A DNA stretch of 64,000 nucleotides from Arcanobacterium ihumii. Lineage in GTDB: Bacteria; Actinomycetota; Actinomycetes; Actinomycetales; Actinomycetaceae. The DNA lies in NCBI RefSeq assembly GCF_900604515.1, contig NZ_UWOS01000001.1, forward strand, positions 186,001 to 250,000, read 5' to 3'. Under the pieces are notes generated by a model. That model saw nothing but the letters and a program-made list of their open reading frames with translations, was not told where the DNA came from and did not search any database. Position 1 is the stretch's first letter; every line of letters begins with the position of its first letter. The position numbers and the translations under genes were made by a program. This document shows positions 43,904-53,644 of this stretch, one piece after another.

Positions 43904-46900
43904 ATGAACAAAAACTATGTAGAATCCGCCTCCGGCGTTTTCGCTTTAGGCTCAAAGCTCCGTCGCGGTCAAATGTCCGACGACGCACGCCAGCTTTTCC
44001 TTGAAGGTGGCAGAGATGCCGATTCCTTCTACCGTCAACGCTGGAGTTATGACAAAGTCGTACGCTCTACCCACGGCGTGAATTGCACCGGATCCTGTTC
44101 GTGGAAGGTGTACGTCAAGGACGGAATCATCACCTGGGAGTCCCAGGCAACTGACTACCCATCAACCGGACCAGATATGCCCGAATACGAGCCACGTGGA
44201 TGCCCACGCGGCGCTGCCTACTCGTGGTACGAATACTCTCCTACCCGTATTCGATACCCGTACATGCGCGGAGCGCTGCTCCAAATGTGGCGTGAAGAGC
44301 GTGCCAGTGGAAAAGATCCTGTAGACGCTTGGGAAGCGATCGTCGAAGACCCAGCACGCGCTAAGAAGTATAAATCTCAGCGAGGCAAGGGTGGCATGGT
44401 TCGTGTTGGCTGGGACGAAGCAAACGAACTTATAGCTGCAGCACACGTCTACACAATCAAGGCGTACGGTCCAGACCGTCTAGCTGGTTTCTCCGTTATT
44501 CCAGCTATGTCCATGATTTCCTATGCTGCGGGCTCACGTTTCTATGAGCTCCTCGGCGGAACAATGCTCTCCTTCTACGACTGGTACGCGGATCTCCCAC
44601 CGGCGTCGCCACAGGTATTTGGTGACCAAACCGACGTTCCTGAATCGGGCGACTGGTTCAATTCCCAGTACCTGATTATGTGGGGATCGAATATTCCGAT
44701 CACACGTACTCCAGATGCTCACTTCATGACTGAAGCTCGCTACCATGGGCAAAAAGTTGTGGCAGTCTCCCCTGACTTTGCAGACAACACCAAGTTCGGT
44801 GACGAATGGTTACGTGTAAACCCAGGTACCGACGCCGCTCTTGCCCAGGCAATGGGTCACGTGATCCTCTCTGAGTTTCATGTAAAGCGTCAAGAACCAT
44901 TCTTCTTGAACTATATGAATCGCTACACAGATTCACCATTCCTGGTGAAACTCGAGCAGCTTGGCGATTCATATGTTCCAAGTAAGTTCCTCACTGCTGA
45001 AGATCTTCCGGCAGGCTATGCAGAAGATATCAGCTCTAAGCCAAACCCAGAACATCGCGGCTTAGTACTGGACGTTGACGGAACAGTTAAAGATCCAGGC
45101 GGCACTCTTGCGGATCGCTTCGATTCGGAAAACCCTGGCCGTTGGAATCTTGCCCTCGAAGGAGTAAACCCGGAAATCTCGATTGCCAACCAGCAAAACT
45201 GGCAGGGAATTGAGATCACCCTCCCCCGCTTCGATCTTCCCACCTCGCTTTCGAATACCGCCTCACTTGGCGGTGGCCTAATCAAGCGAGGAGTGCCAGC
45301 AATCAAGGTCGGGGACCACCTCGTAACCACCGTATTTGACCTTCTCTTGGCTGAATATGGCGTCAAGCGCACCGGTCTTCCAGGTGAATGGGCGAAAGAT
45401 TACGCTGATGCTTCAGTTCCAGGTACACCTGCGTGGCAAGAAGAACACACCGGTGTTCCAATGAACGCAGCGATCCGCGTTGGCCGCGAGTTTGCACAAA
45501 ACGCAATCGATTCGCAGGGCCGTTCGATGATCGTGATGGGAGCAGGTACTAACCACTTCTACCATTCAGATACGATCTACCGCACGTTCTTGGCGCTCAC
45601 CACCATGTGTGGAACCCAAGGCGTGAACGGCGGTGGCTGGGCACACTACGTTGGCCAGGAAAAGGTTCGACCAATCGCGGGCTGGCAGCAGTACGCGATG
45701 GCGCTCGATTGGCAACGACCAGCTCGCCAAATGATTACCACCGGATTCTGGTACCTACTAACCGACCAGTGGCGTTATGACGGCTCCCGAGCAGAACAAG
45801 TTGGTTCTCCTCTTGCTGATTGGAAGGGACTCACTAACGCCGATACCCTCATTGAGGCTTCTCAGCGTGGTTGGATGCCGTCCTTCCCGCAATTTGATAA
45901 GTCTCCTTTGCAGATCGGCAAGGAAGCTAAAGAAGCTGGAACTACTCCGAGCGAATACATTGTTAACGAACTTAAAGCAGATCGCCTACACTTCGCATGT
46001 ACCGATCCGGATAATCCGCAGAACTTCACCCGGATCTTGGCAAACTGGCGTACAAACCTACTCGGTTCGTCGGCAAAGGGCACGGAATTCTTCCAGAAGC
46101 ACATGCTCGGTGCTGATCACGCTGTGCGCGCAACCGAACTCGAAGAATCGCAGCGTCCTCAGCTAATTAAGTGGCGCGAAGAAGCTGCTACCGGAAAGCT
46201 CGATCTCATGTTCGCGATCGATTTCCGTAACACTTCGACGACGCTGCACTCCGACGTCATTCTTCCTGCCGCAACCTGGTATGAAAAGGAAGATCTTTCG
46301 TCAACAGACATGCACCCATTCATGCATTCCTTCAACAAAGCGATTGATCCGCCGTGGGAAGCACGCTCCGATTTCCAGATCTTCAAGGAACTCGCGGCGC
46401 TCGTATCTCAGTTCTCTCACGGTCACCTTGGCACTGAAACCGATGTCATTATGGCACCGATTTCGCACGATACTCCTGATGAGCTTGCACTTCCACACGG
46501 AATCGTAGAACCACTCGAGACTCGAGAACTCATTCCGGGCAAGACTATGCCGAAGCTAATCCCGGTTGAACGTGACTACACTCAGATCTACGAGAAGTTC
46601 ATTACCGTTGGACCACTCGCGGAGAAGGTTGGCTTGCCGATCAAGGGCATCATGCTTAAGCCAGACGTTGAAGTTCAGAAGCTCGCTCACCGCAATGGAG
46701 TTGCGTCTGCAGGTGCTGGAGCCGGACGTCCGCTCCTTGATACTCCAGTCAAGGCATCAGATATGGTTTTGCATTTCTCAGGGACCACGAATGGTCGAAT
46801 GGCTGTTCAAGGATTCAAGCAGTACGAAAAGCAGACGGGTCAACAGCTAGCTGATTTGGCAGCGGGCGACGAAGAAAAGCTCATCACCTTTGCAGATACC

Positions 46901-47617
46901 ACTATCCAACCTCGCTCCGTCATCACTTCCCCCGAGTGGTCTGGTTCTGAGCACGGTGGACGCCGGTACAGCGCTTTCGTTATCAACATTGAGCGCCTCA
47001 AACCGTTCCATACGTTCACGGGACGTCAGCACTACTACCTGGACCACGACTGGATGATCAATATCGGTGAGTCCTTGCCAGTATTCCGTCCACCAATTGA
47101 TCTTTCCCGTATCCACGGTGATTCCGTGGTTGGCGAGATTTCGAAGGACGACGGGGTCGCCCAAGTCGCGGTTCGATACCTTACGCCTCACAACAAGTGG
47201 GCAATCCATTCCCAGTACTACGACAATCTCCATATGTTGACGCTGGGACGAGGGGGTCAAACCATCTGGATGTCTCCTCAAGATGCCGAGAAGATCGGAA
47301 TCCGAGACAATGACTGGGTTGAAGCCTACAACCGCAACGGAACCGTTGCTGCTCGCGCAGTAGTCTCGCATCGTATGCCTGAAGGAACTGTTTATATGCA
47401 TCACGCCCAGGAACGAGTTTCGGGAACACCGATTTCTGAAAAGTCCGGCAAACGCGGAGGAATTCATAACTCCCTGACCCGTATTTTGCTTAAACCAACC
47501 CACATGGCTGGTGGCCACGCTCAGTTGACCTACGGATTCAACTACATCGGCCCCACTGGTAACCAGCGCGATGAAGTGACCCTCATTCGTCGTCGTACTC
47601 AGGAGGTACAGTTCTGA
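43904..47617 (+). CDS. narG: Respiratory nitrate reductase, alpha subunit
   Basis: A 1237-residue Mo-bis-MGD catalytic subunit. The FS0 [4Fe-4S] ligands are H57, C61, C65 and C100, with the same spacing as E. coli NarG (H49, C53, C57, C92). The Mo-ligand Asp is in SFYDWYADLPPASPQ. Later segments GAGTNHFYHSDTIYRTFLALT and WMSPQDAEKIGIRDNDWVE are NarG landmarks. It reduces nitrate to nitrite at the cytoplasmic face, receiving electrons through NarH and NarI. There is no twin-arginine motif at the start. ATG at 43904 with AAAGG upstream; an ATG five codons before lacks an SD. Confidence 0.97.
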   Translation: MNKNYVESASGVFALGSKLRRGQMSDDARQLFLEGGRDADSFYRQRWSYDKVVRSTHGVNCTGSCSWKVYVKDGIITWESQATDYPSTGPDMPEYEPRGCPRGAAYSWYEYSPTRIRYPYMRGALLQMWREERASGKDPVDAWEAIVEDPARAKKYKSQRGKGGMVRVGWDEANELIAAAHVYTIKAYGPDRLAGFSVIPAMSMISYAAGSRFYELLGGTMLSFYDWYADLPPASPQVFGDQTDVPESGDWFNSQYLIMWGSNIPITRTPDAHFMTEARYHGQKVVAVSPDFADNTKFGDEWLRVNPGTDAALAQAMGHVILSEFHVKRQEPFFLNYMNRYTDSPFLVKLEQLGDSYVPSKFLTAEDLPAGYAEDISSKPNPEHRGLVLDVDGTVKDPGGTLADRFDSENPGRWNLALEGVNPEISIANQQNWQGIEITLPRFDLPTSLSNTASLGGGLIKRGVPAIKVGDHLVTTVFDLLLAEYGVKRTGLPGEWAKDYADASVPGTPAWQEEHTGVPMNAAIRVGREFAQNAIDSQGRSMIVMGAGTNHFYHSDTIYRTFLALTTMCGTQGVNGGGWAHYVGQEKVRPIAGWQQYAMALDWQRPARQMITTGFWYLLTDQWRYDGSRAEQVGSPLADWKGLTNADTLIEASQRGWMPSFPQFDKSPLQIGKEAKEAGTTPSEYIVNELKADRLHFACTDPDNPQNFTRILANWRTNLLGSSAKGTEFFQKHMLGADHAVRATELEESQRPQLIKWREEAATGKLDLMFAIDFRNTSTTLHSDVILPAATWYEKEDLSSTDMHPFMHSFNKAIDPPWEARSDFQIFKELAALVSQFSHGHLGTETDVIMAPISHDTPDELALPHGIVEPLETRELIPGKTMPKLIPVERDYTQIYEKFITVGPLAEKVGLPIKGIMLKPDVEVQKLAHRNGVASAGAGAGRPLLDTPVKASDMVLHFSGTTNGRMAVQGFKQYEKQTGQQLADLAAGDEEKLITFADTTIQPRSVITSPEWSGSEHGGRRYSAFVINIERLKPFHTFTGRQHYYLDHDWMINIGESLPVFRPPIDLSRIHGDSVVGEISKDDGVAQVAVRYLTPHNKWAIHSQYYDNLHMLTLGRGGQTIWMSPQDAEKIGIRDNDWVEAYNRNGTVAARAVVSHRMPEGTVYMHHAQERVSGTPISEKSGKRGGIHNSLTRILLKPTHMAGGHAQLTYGFNYIGPTGNQRDEVTLIRRRTQEVQF

Positions 47618-49140
47618 TGAAAGTTATGGCTCAAATCGCGATGGTGATGAACCTCGACAAATGCATTGGTTGCCATACCTGTTCGGTGACGTGTAAACAA
47701 GCCTGGACGAACCGCGAAGGAACCGAATACGTTTGGTTTAACAACGTTGAGACCAAGCCGGGTGTAGGTTACCCAAAGGAATGGGAAAACCAAGATAAGT
47801 ACCGCGGAGGTTGGGAGCGAACCAAGTCTGGAAAACTCAAGCCTCGTGGCGGTGGACGACTCCGTAAACTCAGCACAATCTTTGCTAATCCACAAATGCC
47901 AACATTTGAAGATTACTACGAGCCATGGACCTACGAGTACGAGAAGTTGCTCTCAGCACCTGCGGATTCGAAGAATCTTCCAACTGCACGTCCGGTAAGC
48001 CAGCTCTCCGGCAAGAAGATCGATGCTCCTCAATGGGGTCCGAACTGGGATGATGACCTCGGCGGTTCGATGGAAACCATGGACAAGGATCCGATCTTGG
48101 AAGCGATGACCACACAGGTTAAGCGCAGTATCGAAGATTCCTTCATGTTCTACCTTCCGCGTATTTGTGAGCACTGCTTGAATCCGACCTGCGTATCAGC
48201 CTGCCCTTCGGGCGCAATGTACAAGCGGGCTGAAGACGGCATCGTTTTGGTAGATCAAGATCAATGCCGTGGCTGGCGCCAGTGTATTTCGGCTTGCCCC
48301 TATAAGAAGGTTTATTTTAACCATCACACCGGTAAGGCAGAAAAATGCACCCTGTGCTATCCACGCCTAGAAGCTGGTCAGCCAACTGTTTGTTCGGAAA
48401 CTTGCGTGGGACGCTTGCGTTACCTCGGCGTAGTTCTTTACGACGCCGATCGCGTCGGTGAAGCCGCAGCCGTAGAGAACGAACGTGATCTTTACCAGGC
48501 ACAGCGTGATCTTCTCCTCGATCCAACAGATCCTGAGGTACGCGCAGCAGCCGAAGCAAATGGCGTTCCGCACTCATGGATCCGCGCAGCTGAGGAGTCC
48601 CCAATCTGGAAGCTCATACAGAAGTTCGAGTTAGCTCTTCCTCTTCACCCGGAGTACCGCACCATGCCAATGGTTTGGTACATTCCACCGCTTTCCCCGG
48701 TTGTTGACGCAATCACTGAAGCGGGTGAAGATGGGGAAGATGCGAAGGTTCTACTTACCTCAATTGCGTCGATGCGCATTCCACTTGAATACCTAGCAGG
48801 CTTGTTCACCGCTGGAAACACAGTTCCAGTTGAGAAGTCCTTGCGTAGGCTCGGCGCTATGCGTTCGTACATGAGCAATATTCACCTCGGTAAGGAACCG
48901 GATGAAACCGCTGCACAAGCAGTTGGTATGACCGGTCCAGAGATCGAGGAAATGTACCGTCTATTGGCAATCGCCAAGTACGATGATCGCTACGTAATCC
49001 CAACAGCTTCCGCAGAGACTCCACGCGGAATTGCTGAACTCGGTTGTTCCTTGGATTCTTTGGGAGGACCAGGAATGGGTGGACAGGCCGGAAACACTTC
49101 CGGCACCAAAACCTTTATTCCACTTGAGGTACGCCGATGA
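47617..49140 (+). CDS. narH: Respiratory nitrate reductase, beta subunit
   Basis: A 507-residue iron-sulfur electron-transfer subunit. Four Cys groups are visible: CIGCHTCSVTCKQAW near 20, CEHCLNPTCVSACPSGA near 185, CRGWRQCISACPYKK (with Trp in place of one Cys, the [3Fe-4S] site) and CTLCYPRLEAGQPTVCSETC. It carries electrons from NarI to NarG. The start overlaps the narG stop (TGATG) with AGGAGG ten bases upstream, a strongly coupled start. An alternative ATG three codons inside is possible. Confidence 0.97.
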   Translation: MKVMAQIAMVMNLDKCIGCHTCSVTCKQAWTNREGTEYVWFNNVETKPGVGYPKEWENQDKYRGGWERTKSGKLKPRGGGRLRKLSTIFANPQMPTFEDYYEPWTYEYEKLLSAPADSKNLPTARPVSQLSGKKIDAPQWGPNWDDDLGGSMETMDKDPILEAMTTQVKRSIEDSFMFYLPRICEHCLNPTCVSACPSGAMYKRAEDGIVLVDQDQCRGWRQCISACPYKKVYFNHHTGKAEKCTLCYPRLEAGQPTVCSETCVGRLRYLGVVLYDADRVGEAAAVENERDLYQAQRDLLLDPTDPEVRAAAEANGVPHSWIRAAEESPIWKLIQKFELALPLHPEYRTMPMVWYIPPLSPVVDAITEAGEDGEDAKVLLTSIASMRIPLEYLAGLFTAGNTVPVEKSLRRLGAMRSYMSNIHLGKEPDETAAQAVGMTGPEIEEMYRLLAIAKYDDRYVIPTASAETPRGIAELGCSLDSLGGPGMGGQAGNTSGTKTFIPLEVRR

Positions 49141-49814
49141 GTAGCGAAGCTTTCACGGTTAAACAAACCGAGGCAGATAATTCACACGACGCCGGTCCAG
49201 TACGTACCGCGCATATGATTGCGTCGGTTCTCTTGGACTACCCCAGCGAGGACTTCATGAACCACCTCGATATCATCACCACCGAGCTCGATAGTGTTGA
49301 TCCAGAGGTCGCTCAGAGCTTTGAGCGTTTCATCGAGTGGGCACGAAACACCCCACAAGATGAAATTGAAACAGCTTACGTGGAAACCTTCGATCAGAAA
49401 CGAAAGTGCAATCTTTACCTGTCCTATTACTCGACGGGTGACACTCGCCTACGTGGTACCGCAATTCTGACGTTTCAACAAGCGTTTGAAGCGGTGGGCT
49501 GGAAAGTAACCGCAGGCGAACTGCCGGATTATTTACCAGCAGTGCTTGAGCTATCCGCGCGTACCGGTGATGAGTTAGCCACCCATCTTGTCAATATCCA
49601 TCGGGAGGGGTTAGAAGTCCTTCGTGCTGCGCTCACGTCTCTATCGAGCCCGTGGCAGCACGTCGTCGACGCTTTGATCCTTACCCTTCCACCGCTCGAT
49701 AAACGCGCGGAAGATGCTTTTAAGCGACTGGTTATGCAAGGCCCACCAGCAGAAATGGTTGGAGTACAGGAGCTACCGTTCCCAACCACAAATAGTCAGG
49801 AGACACGACGATGA
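49137..49814 (+). CDS. narJ: Nitrate reductase assembly chaperone NarJ
   Basis: A 225-residue TorD/NarJ-type chaperone needed to load the Mo cofactor into NarG before membrane attachment; it is not part of the final enzyme. TAHMIASVLLDYPSEDFMNHL, YVETFDQKRKCNLYLSYYSTGDTRLRG and DYLPAVLELSA are family landmarks. It overlaps narH by 4 bases (ATGA) and narI by 4. The C-terminal ~30 residues are variable. Confidence 0.93.
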   Translation: MSSEAFTVKQTEADNSHDAGPVRTAHMIASVLLDYPSEDFMNHLDIITTELDSVDPEVAQSFERFIEWARNTPQDEIETAYVETFDQKRKCNLYLSYYSTGDTRLRGTAILTFQQAFEAVGWKVTAGELPDYLPAVLELSARTGDELATHLVNIHREGLEVLRAALTSLSSPWQHVVDALILTLPPLDKRAEDAFKRLVMQGPPAEMVGVQELPFPTTNSQETRR

Positions 49815-50584
49815 TAGGAATTTCTTTATTCTTGTGGGTTGGATTCCCTTATCTTGCACTCGCCCTCCTCATCGGCGGGCTTATCTGGCGATACCGAAAC
49901 GATAAGTTCGGTTGGACTTCCCGTTCCTCCCAGATTCACGAATCTCGCTGGTTACGTTGGTCCTCTCCGCTTTTTCACTTCGGTATTTTGTTCGTCGGTG
50001 TAGGTCACATCGTTGGACTTCTGATTCCGAAGAGCGCAACAAGCGCCGTCGGCGTTTCCGAGCACTTCTACCATCTTAATGCAACAGTGCTCGGATCAGT
50101 TGCTGGAATTATGACGCTAGTTGGACTGGCAGGGCTTCTCTACCGTCGCATTGTAGTAAAGTCAGTGCGTTTGGCAACCACCCGTAACGACGTGATTATG
50201 TATATTTTATTGCTGATCCCAATCATCCTTGGAGTGATTGCTACCGTGCAGAACCAGATCTTTGGTGCTACCGGAGGCTATGATTACCGCGAGTCAATTA
50301 GCCCTTGGCTCCGTTCGGTACTCTTCTTCCAGCCTGATCCATCACTTCTTGATGGAGTTCCAACTGCATTCAAGCTTCACATCATTGCTGGATTCTTATT
50401 GTTCGCAATCTGGCCATTCACGCGTTTGGTCCACGTTGTAAGCATGCCTTTAGGCTATCCAACCCGACCATATGTGATCTATCGTTCGCGCGAAGATGCA
50501 ATTCGCAGCACGAAGACTCCTGATGGATGGGATCCTGTTGCTACTCGTCAAGATTCGCACGGTTCGCGTTCGATGGGAGCTTAA
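49811..50584 (+). CDS. narI: Respiratory nitrate reductase, gamma subunit
   Basis: A 257-residue membrane cytochrome b with five helices. It anchors NarGH and oxidises the quinol pool with two b-haems. His residues in FHFGILFVGVGHIVGL and in KLHIIAGFLLFAIWPFTRLVHVVSMPL fit the four haem ligands. The start MIGISLFLWVGFPYLA is the first helix. It is the last gene of the nar operon, followed by a strong terminator at 50639-50678. Confidence 0.95.
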   Translation: MIGISLFLWVGFPYLALALLIGGLIWRYRNDKFGWTSRSSQIHESRWLRWSSPLFHFGILFVGVGHIVGLLIPKSATSAVGVSEHFYHLNATVLGSVAGIMTLVGLAGLLYRRIVVKSVRLATTRNDVIMYILLLIPIILGVIATVQNQIFGATGGYDYRESISPWLRSVLFFQPDPSLLDGVPTAFKLHIIAGFLLFAIWPFTRLVHVVSMPLGYPTRPYVIYRSREDAIRSTKTPDGWDPVATRQDSHGSRSMGA

Positions 50585-50638
50585 AAGTAATTGACGCAGA
50601 ATCTGGCAATTATTTGCTGAATGGTAAACGTTGATCTT

Positions 50639-50678
50639 GGTGGGGTGGGTATTTCCAATCAGAAATACCCACCCCACC
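50639..50678. terminator. Terminator after narI
   Basis: A perfect 17-bp stem, ggtggggtgggtatttc (50639-50655) with gaaatacccaccccacc (50662-50678), has a 6-nt loop and is followed by GTCATACTGCTTTT. Confidence 0.85.
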
Positions 50679-50818
50679 GTCATACTGCTTTTATACGGCG
50701 AACACCATCTGTGAGCTAGCACCATTTTGGCGGTTTTTAGCTAAAACTTCTGGCTATAAGGGAGGACTCGGAGTAACTTTATAAGTACAAACAATTGAAT
50801 AGAGGAGGTGAGTTGGAC

Positions 50819-50929
50819 ATGGCACTGTTAAAGAATTTCTTCAAGCGCAACGAAACCAATGTTAGTGGCTACATTTACGAAGCTAAGGCACGTGAAATGG
50901 AACTAATGTCGGAATTCATGAACAACTGA
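50819..50929 (+). CDS. 36-residue small protein, uncharacterised
   Basis: A short gene with one of the best ribosome binding sites in the window: AGGAGGTGAG seven bases before ATG. It encodes 36 residues, MALLKNFFKRNET at the start, then SGYIYEAKAREMELMSEFMNN. The N-terminus is a basic amphipathic helix (LLKNFFKR) and the C-terminus an acidic helix; no membrane segment or Cys. It stands alone between two terminators (50639-50678 upstream, 50959-50982 downstream), so it is its own transcription unit. Family not recognised. It could be a small regulatory protein or a leader peptide for the helicase gene. Confidence 0.65.
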   Translation: MALLKNFFKRNETNVSGYIYEAKAREMELMSEFMNN

Positions 50930-50934
50930 TTAAT

Positions 50935-50951
50935 TTGAGGTTATTCCTCAA
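50935..50951 (+). terminator. Short hairpin after small gene
   Basis: ttgagg-ttatt-cctcaa, a 6-bp stem a few bases past the stop of the 36-residue gene and just before the stronger terminator. It probably protects or aids the 3' end. Confidence 0.4.
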
Positions 50952-50958
50952 TGAAGAT

Positions 50959-50982
50959 GCGGACAACGAGGTCCGCTTTTTT
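50959..50982 (+). terminator. Rho-independent terminator
   Basis: gcggac (50959-50964) and gtccgc (50971-50976) form a stem followed directly by TTTTTT. A textbook terminator 30 bases after the small gene. Confidence 0.85.
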
Positions 50983-51262
50983 GTTGCCCTTTTGTTGTTT
51001 GCATATAAAACTCCGCCATGGTTCTCTCATAAAACAATGCGCCAAACGCAACTTTCAGTACCTTTTGTTCCGCTCCTGTTAGCAATTAAAAGTGAAAACG
51101 GTTATAGGATCGGCGAGATCACATCGTTATTTCGAACCTCACTGTAGAGTGGATGTGTTAGCGGTTGCCCGGTCGTCTTGGTGAAGCTGAATGAAATACA
51201 CGATCGGCTGCCATATTTCGGCGTCGATATTCGTATCCGCCACCAGGCGAAAGCACAATTAA
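50983..51262. other. Leader region of the DEAD-box helicase gene
   Basis: 280 bases without a convincing gene. As for many cold-shock helicases, a long 5' untranslated region is likely, but I cannot assign a promoter or a defined RNA fold by eye. Confidence 0.4.
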
Positions 51263-52873
51263 ATGACTAATACTTCAGGTATCGTTGATGCCTCAAATGC
51301 ATCTATTCCTAAAACGTCACAGGTGAAGGCAGATATCGAAGGCTCTGCTGAAGAGCTCGATCTCAATCGCCGTTCATTTGCCGACTTCGGTGTTTCACCC
51401 GCTATTGTTGAAGCACTCTCCGAACGCGGAATCACTCACCCCTTCCCTATTCAGGCCTTGACTCTTCCGGTTGCCCTCAAGCGTGCGGATATTATCGGCC
51501 AAGCAAAGACGGGCACCGGTAAAACCCTTGGCTTCGGGATCCCTGTTCTTGAGAATACTGTTGGACCCGGTGAACTCGGTTGGGATGAACTCGAGCATCC
51601 TGGTGCACCTCAGGGACTCATCATTGTTCCTACTCGTGAACTTGCGAAGCAGGTTGCAAATGATTTACGAAATGCTAGTTCTAAGCGCTCCTTACGTATC
51701 GTTGAAGTGTATGGCGGACGTGCCTACGAACCTCAAGTAGAAGCGCTCAAGAAGGGTGCAGAAGTTGTGGTGGGAACTCCGGGTCGCTTGATCGATTTGA
51801 AGAAAAACCGCACACTTGATCTTTCAGCAGCTCGCAACGTTGTGTTGGACGAAGCTGATGAGATGCTTGATCTGGGCTTCTTAGAGGATGTTGAAACCCT
51901 TCTGGGTGCTACCCCTGCCAATCGCCACACCATGCTGTTCTCCGCTACGATGCCTGGACCTGTAGTTGCCATGGCACGGCGTTATATGACGAAACCAACC
52001 CATATTCGGGCTCAGGATCCAGACGACGAATCGAGCACGGTTCAGAATGTCACGCAGGTTATTTACCGCTGTCACGCCATGAATAAGTCGGAAGTGGTAG
52101 CCCGTATTTTGCAAGCATCCGGACGTGGTCTCACGATTATCTTCACTCGCACAAAACGCACGGCGGCGCAGTTAGCTGACGAACTCACGGACCGCGGATT
52201 CGCTGCCGGCGCTATTCATGGCGACCTTGGTCAAGGTGCCCGTGAGCAGGCTATGCGTGCCTTCCGCAACGGAAAGATCGACGTGCTCGTTGCCACCGAC
52301 GTCGCCGCACGCGGTATCGACGTCGATAACGTGACACACGTAATCAACTACCAGTGCCCTGAAGACGAAAAAACTTATCTGCACAGAATCGGCCGCACGG
52401 GACGAGCTGGACATTCAGGAACTGCTGTTACCTTCGTAGACTGGGAAGACACCCCACGATGGTCAGTTATTAATCACTCACTGAACTTGAATTTCCCAGA
52501 GCCAGTGGAAACCTACCACACCTCCGATCATCTCTATTCAGACTTGGATATCCCAGAAGGTACTACAGGAAGACTTCCAAAGGATCAACAAAATCGCGCC
52601 GGACTTGATGCGGAAGAAATCGAGGACCTAGGCGAAACTGGAAAGCGTCATTCACGCTCGGGCGACCGCCACAATAACGGGCGTGGACGCGGGCATAATT
52701 CCGGCTCGCGCAATGAGAGCTCGCGTGGCGGTTCGAACTCGCGTAATCGGAACAACGAGGGCCGCAGCTCGAGCGGTCGAAATAGCAAGGGACGCAACGC
52801 AGGGGGAGCAACGGCTCGTAAAGAACGCCGTCCACGCCAGCGCCGCCGCGTAAAGAAGGATTCAGCAGAATAA
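51263..52873 (+). CDS. DEAD-box RNA helicase (DeaD/RhlE type)
   Basis: A 536-residue ATP-dependent RNA helicase. The Q-motif is ITHPFPIQALTLP, Walker A AKTGTGKT, Ia PTRELAKQV, motif II VLDEADEMLDLGF (DEAD), III SAT, V DVAARGIDVDNV and VI HRIGRTGRAG. The last ~85 residues are a low-complexity RGG/SRN-rich basic tail ending RRPRQRRRVKKDSAE, which binds RNA non-specifically. A likely role is in ribosome assembly or mRNA decay, especially in the cold. The SD is weak at 51263. A 17-bp terminator hairpin follows. Confidence 0.94.
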   Translation: MTNTSGIVDASNASIPKTSQVKADIEGSAEELDLNRRSFADFGVSPAIVEALSERGITHPFPIQALTLPVALKRADIIGQAKTGTGKTLGFGIPVLENTVGPGELGWDELEHPGAPQGLIIVPTRELAKQVANDLRNASSKRSLRIVEVYGGRAYEPQVEALKKGAEVVVGTPGRLIDLKKNRTLDLSAARNVVLDEADEMLDLGFLEDVETLLGATPANRHTMLFSATMPGPVVAMARRYMTKPTHIRAQDPDDESSTVQNVTQVIYRCHAMNKSEVVARILQASGRGLTIIFTRTKRTAAQLADELTDRGFAAGAIHGDLGQGAREQAMRAFRNGKIDVLVATDVAARGIDVDNVTHVINYQCPEDEKTYLHRIGRTGRAGHSGTAVTFVDWEDTPRWSVINHSLNLNFPEPVETYHTSDHLYSDLDIPEGTTGRLPKDQQNRAGLDAEEIEDLGETGKRHSRSGDRHNNGRGRGHNSGSRNESSRGGSNSRNRNNEGRSSSGRNSKGRNAGGATARKERRPRQRRRVKKDSAE

Positions 52874-52882
52874 GTTCTGGCT

Positions 52883-52928
52883 GGGGTTCTTAGGGATTCA
52901 CGGTTGTTCTCGAATCCCTAAGAACCCC
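52883..52928. terminator. Terminator of helicase gene
   Basis: A 17-bp perfect stem (52883-52899 with 52912-52928), 12-nt loop, located 10 bases after the helicase stop. Confidence 0.8.
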
Positions 52929-52951
52929 TCCACTCTAAGCAGTTCAAAGGC

Positions 52952-52989
52952 TCGGGCACTATTCGATAATGTCAGCGAATAGTGCCCGA
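52952..52989. terminator. Terminator of marC operon
   Basis: A 14-bp perfect stem tcgggcactattcg / cgaatagtgcccga (52952-52965 with 52976-52989) with a 10-nt loop lies 40 bases past the marC stop, on the converging side. It probably serves the minus strand. Confidence 0.75.
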
Positions 52990-53029
52990 ACCTTAAGTTT
53001 AGTTCTGGTTCAGTTCCTGTGTTCAGGAC

Positions 53030-53644
53030 TCAGATTGAATGAACCACGCTCACAACACCGGTAATGATTAGCTGGGTTGCAATAGCGGCCAAGAGCATGC
53101 CGGAAAGTCGTGTAAGGAGCATAACGCCTGATTTACCCATAACGCGCATGATTGGAGTAGCAAAACGCATCGTCACAAATGAAATAAACAAAACGCTAAT
53201 GAGGCCCAAACAAACGGTCGCAATCGAGGCAATCGAAGCACCGGCGTCGTCAACCAAAAGCATGAACGCCACGATGCTTCCTGGACCCGCTAGCAAAGGT
53301 GTACCAAGTGGCACCACTGCCGCATTAATGGTGCCAGATTCACGGCCAGGATCTTCTTCCTCACCTGTGAGCAGCTGCAAAGCTACCAAGAGGAGCAAGA
53401 GACCACCGGAAATTTGAAGAGCTTCAGTCGAAATCCCCAAGGCTCCGAAAACCTGGAAACCAAAGAATCCAAAAGTCATCAAAATTACAAGGGCAATCGC
53501 GTTCGAGACAAAAGCAGCACGCCGGCGATCCTTTTCAGAAAGTCTCGAAGTCAACGACATGAAAACCGGAAGATTTCCCGGTGGATCGATGATGAGGAAC
53601 AGCGTGGCAAATGCCGATCCATACAGTGCGGCGTCAAAACTCAC
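53030..53644 (-). CDS. MarC-family integral membrane protein
   Basis: A 204-residue membrane protein with six predicted helices. The family start LYGSAFATLFLIIDPPGNLPVF (~7-28) contains the DPPGxxPxF motif, and a second half copy has NAAVVPLGTPLLAGPGSI. MarC proteins were once linked to multiple antibiotic resistance; the transported substrate is not established. The GTG start overlaps the stop of the PHP gene (GTGA), with GGAGGT upstream, so the two are coupled. Confidence 0.9.
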   Translation of the reverse strand: MSFDAALYGSAFATLFLIIDPPGNLPVFMSLTSRLSEKDRRRAAFVSNAIALVILMTFGFFGFQVFGALGISTEALQISGGLLLLLVALQLLTGEEEDPGRESGTINAAVVPLGTPLLAGPGSIVAFMLLVDDAGASIASIATVCLGLISVLFISFVTMRFATPIMRVMGKSGVMLLTRLSGMLLAAIATQLIITGVVSVVHSI

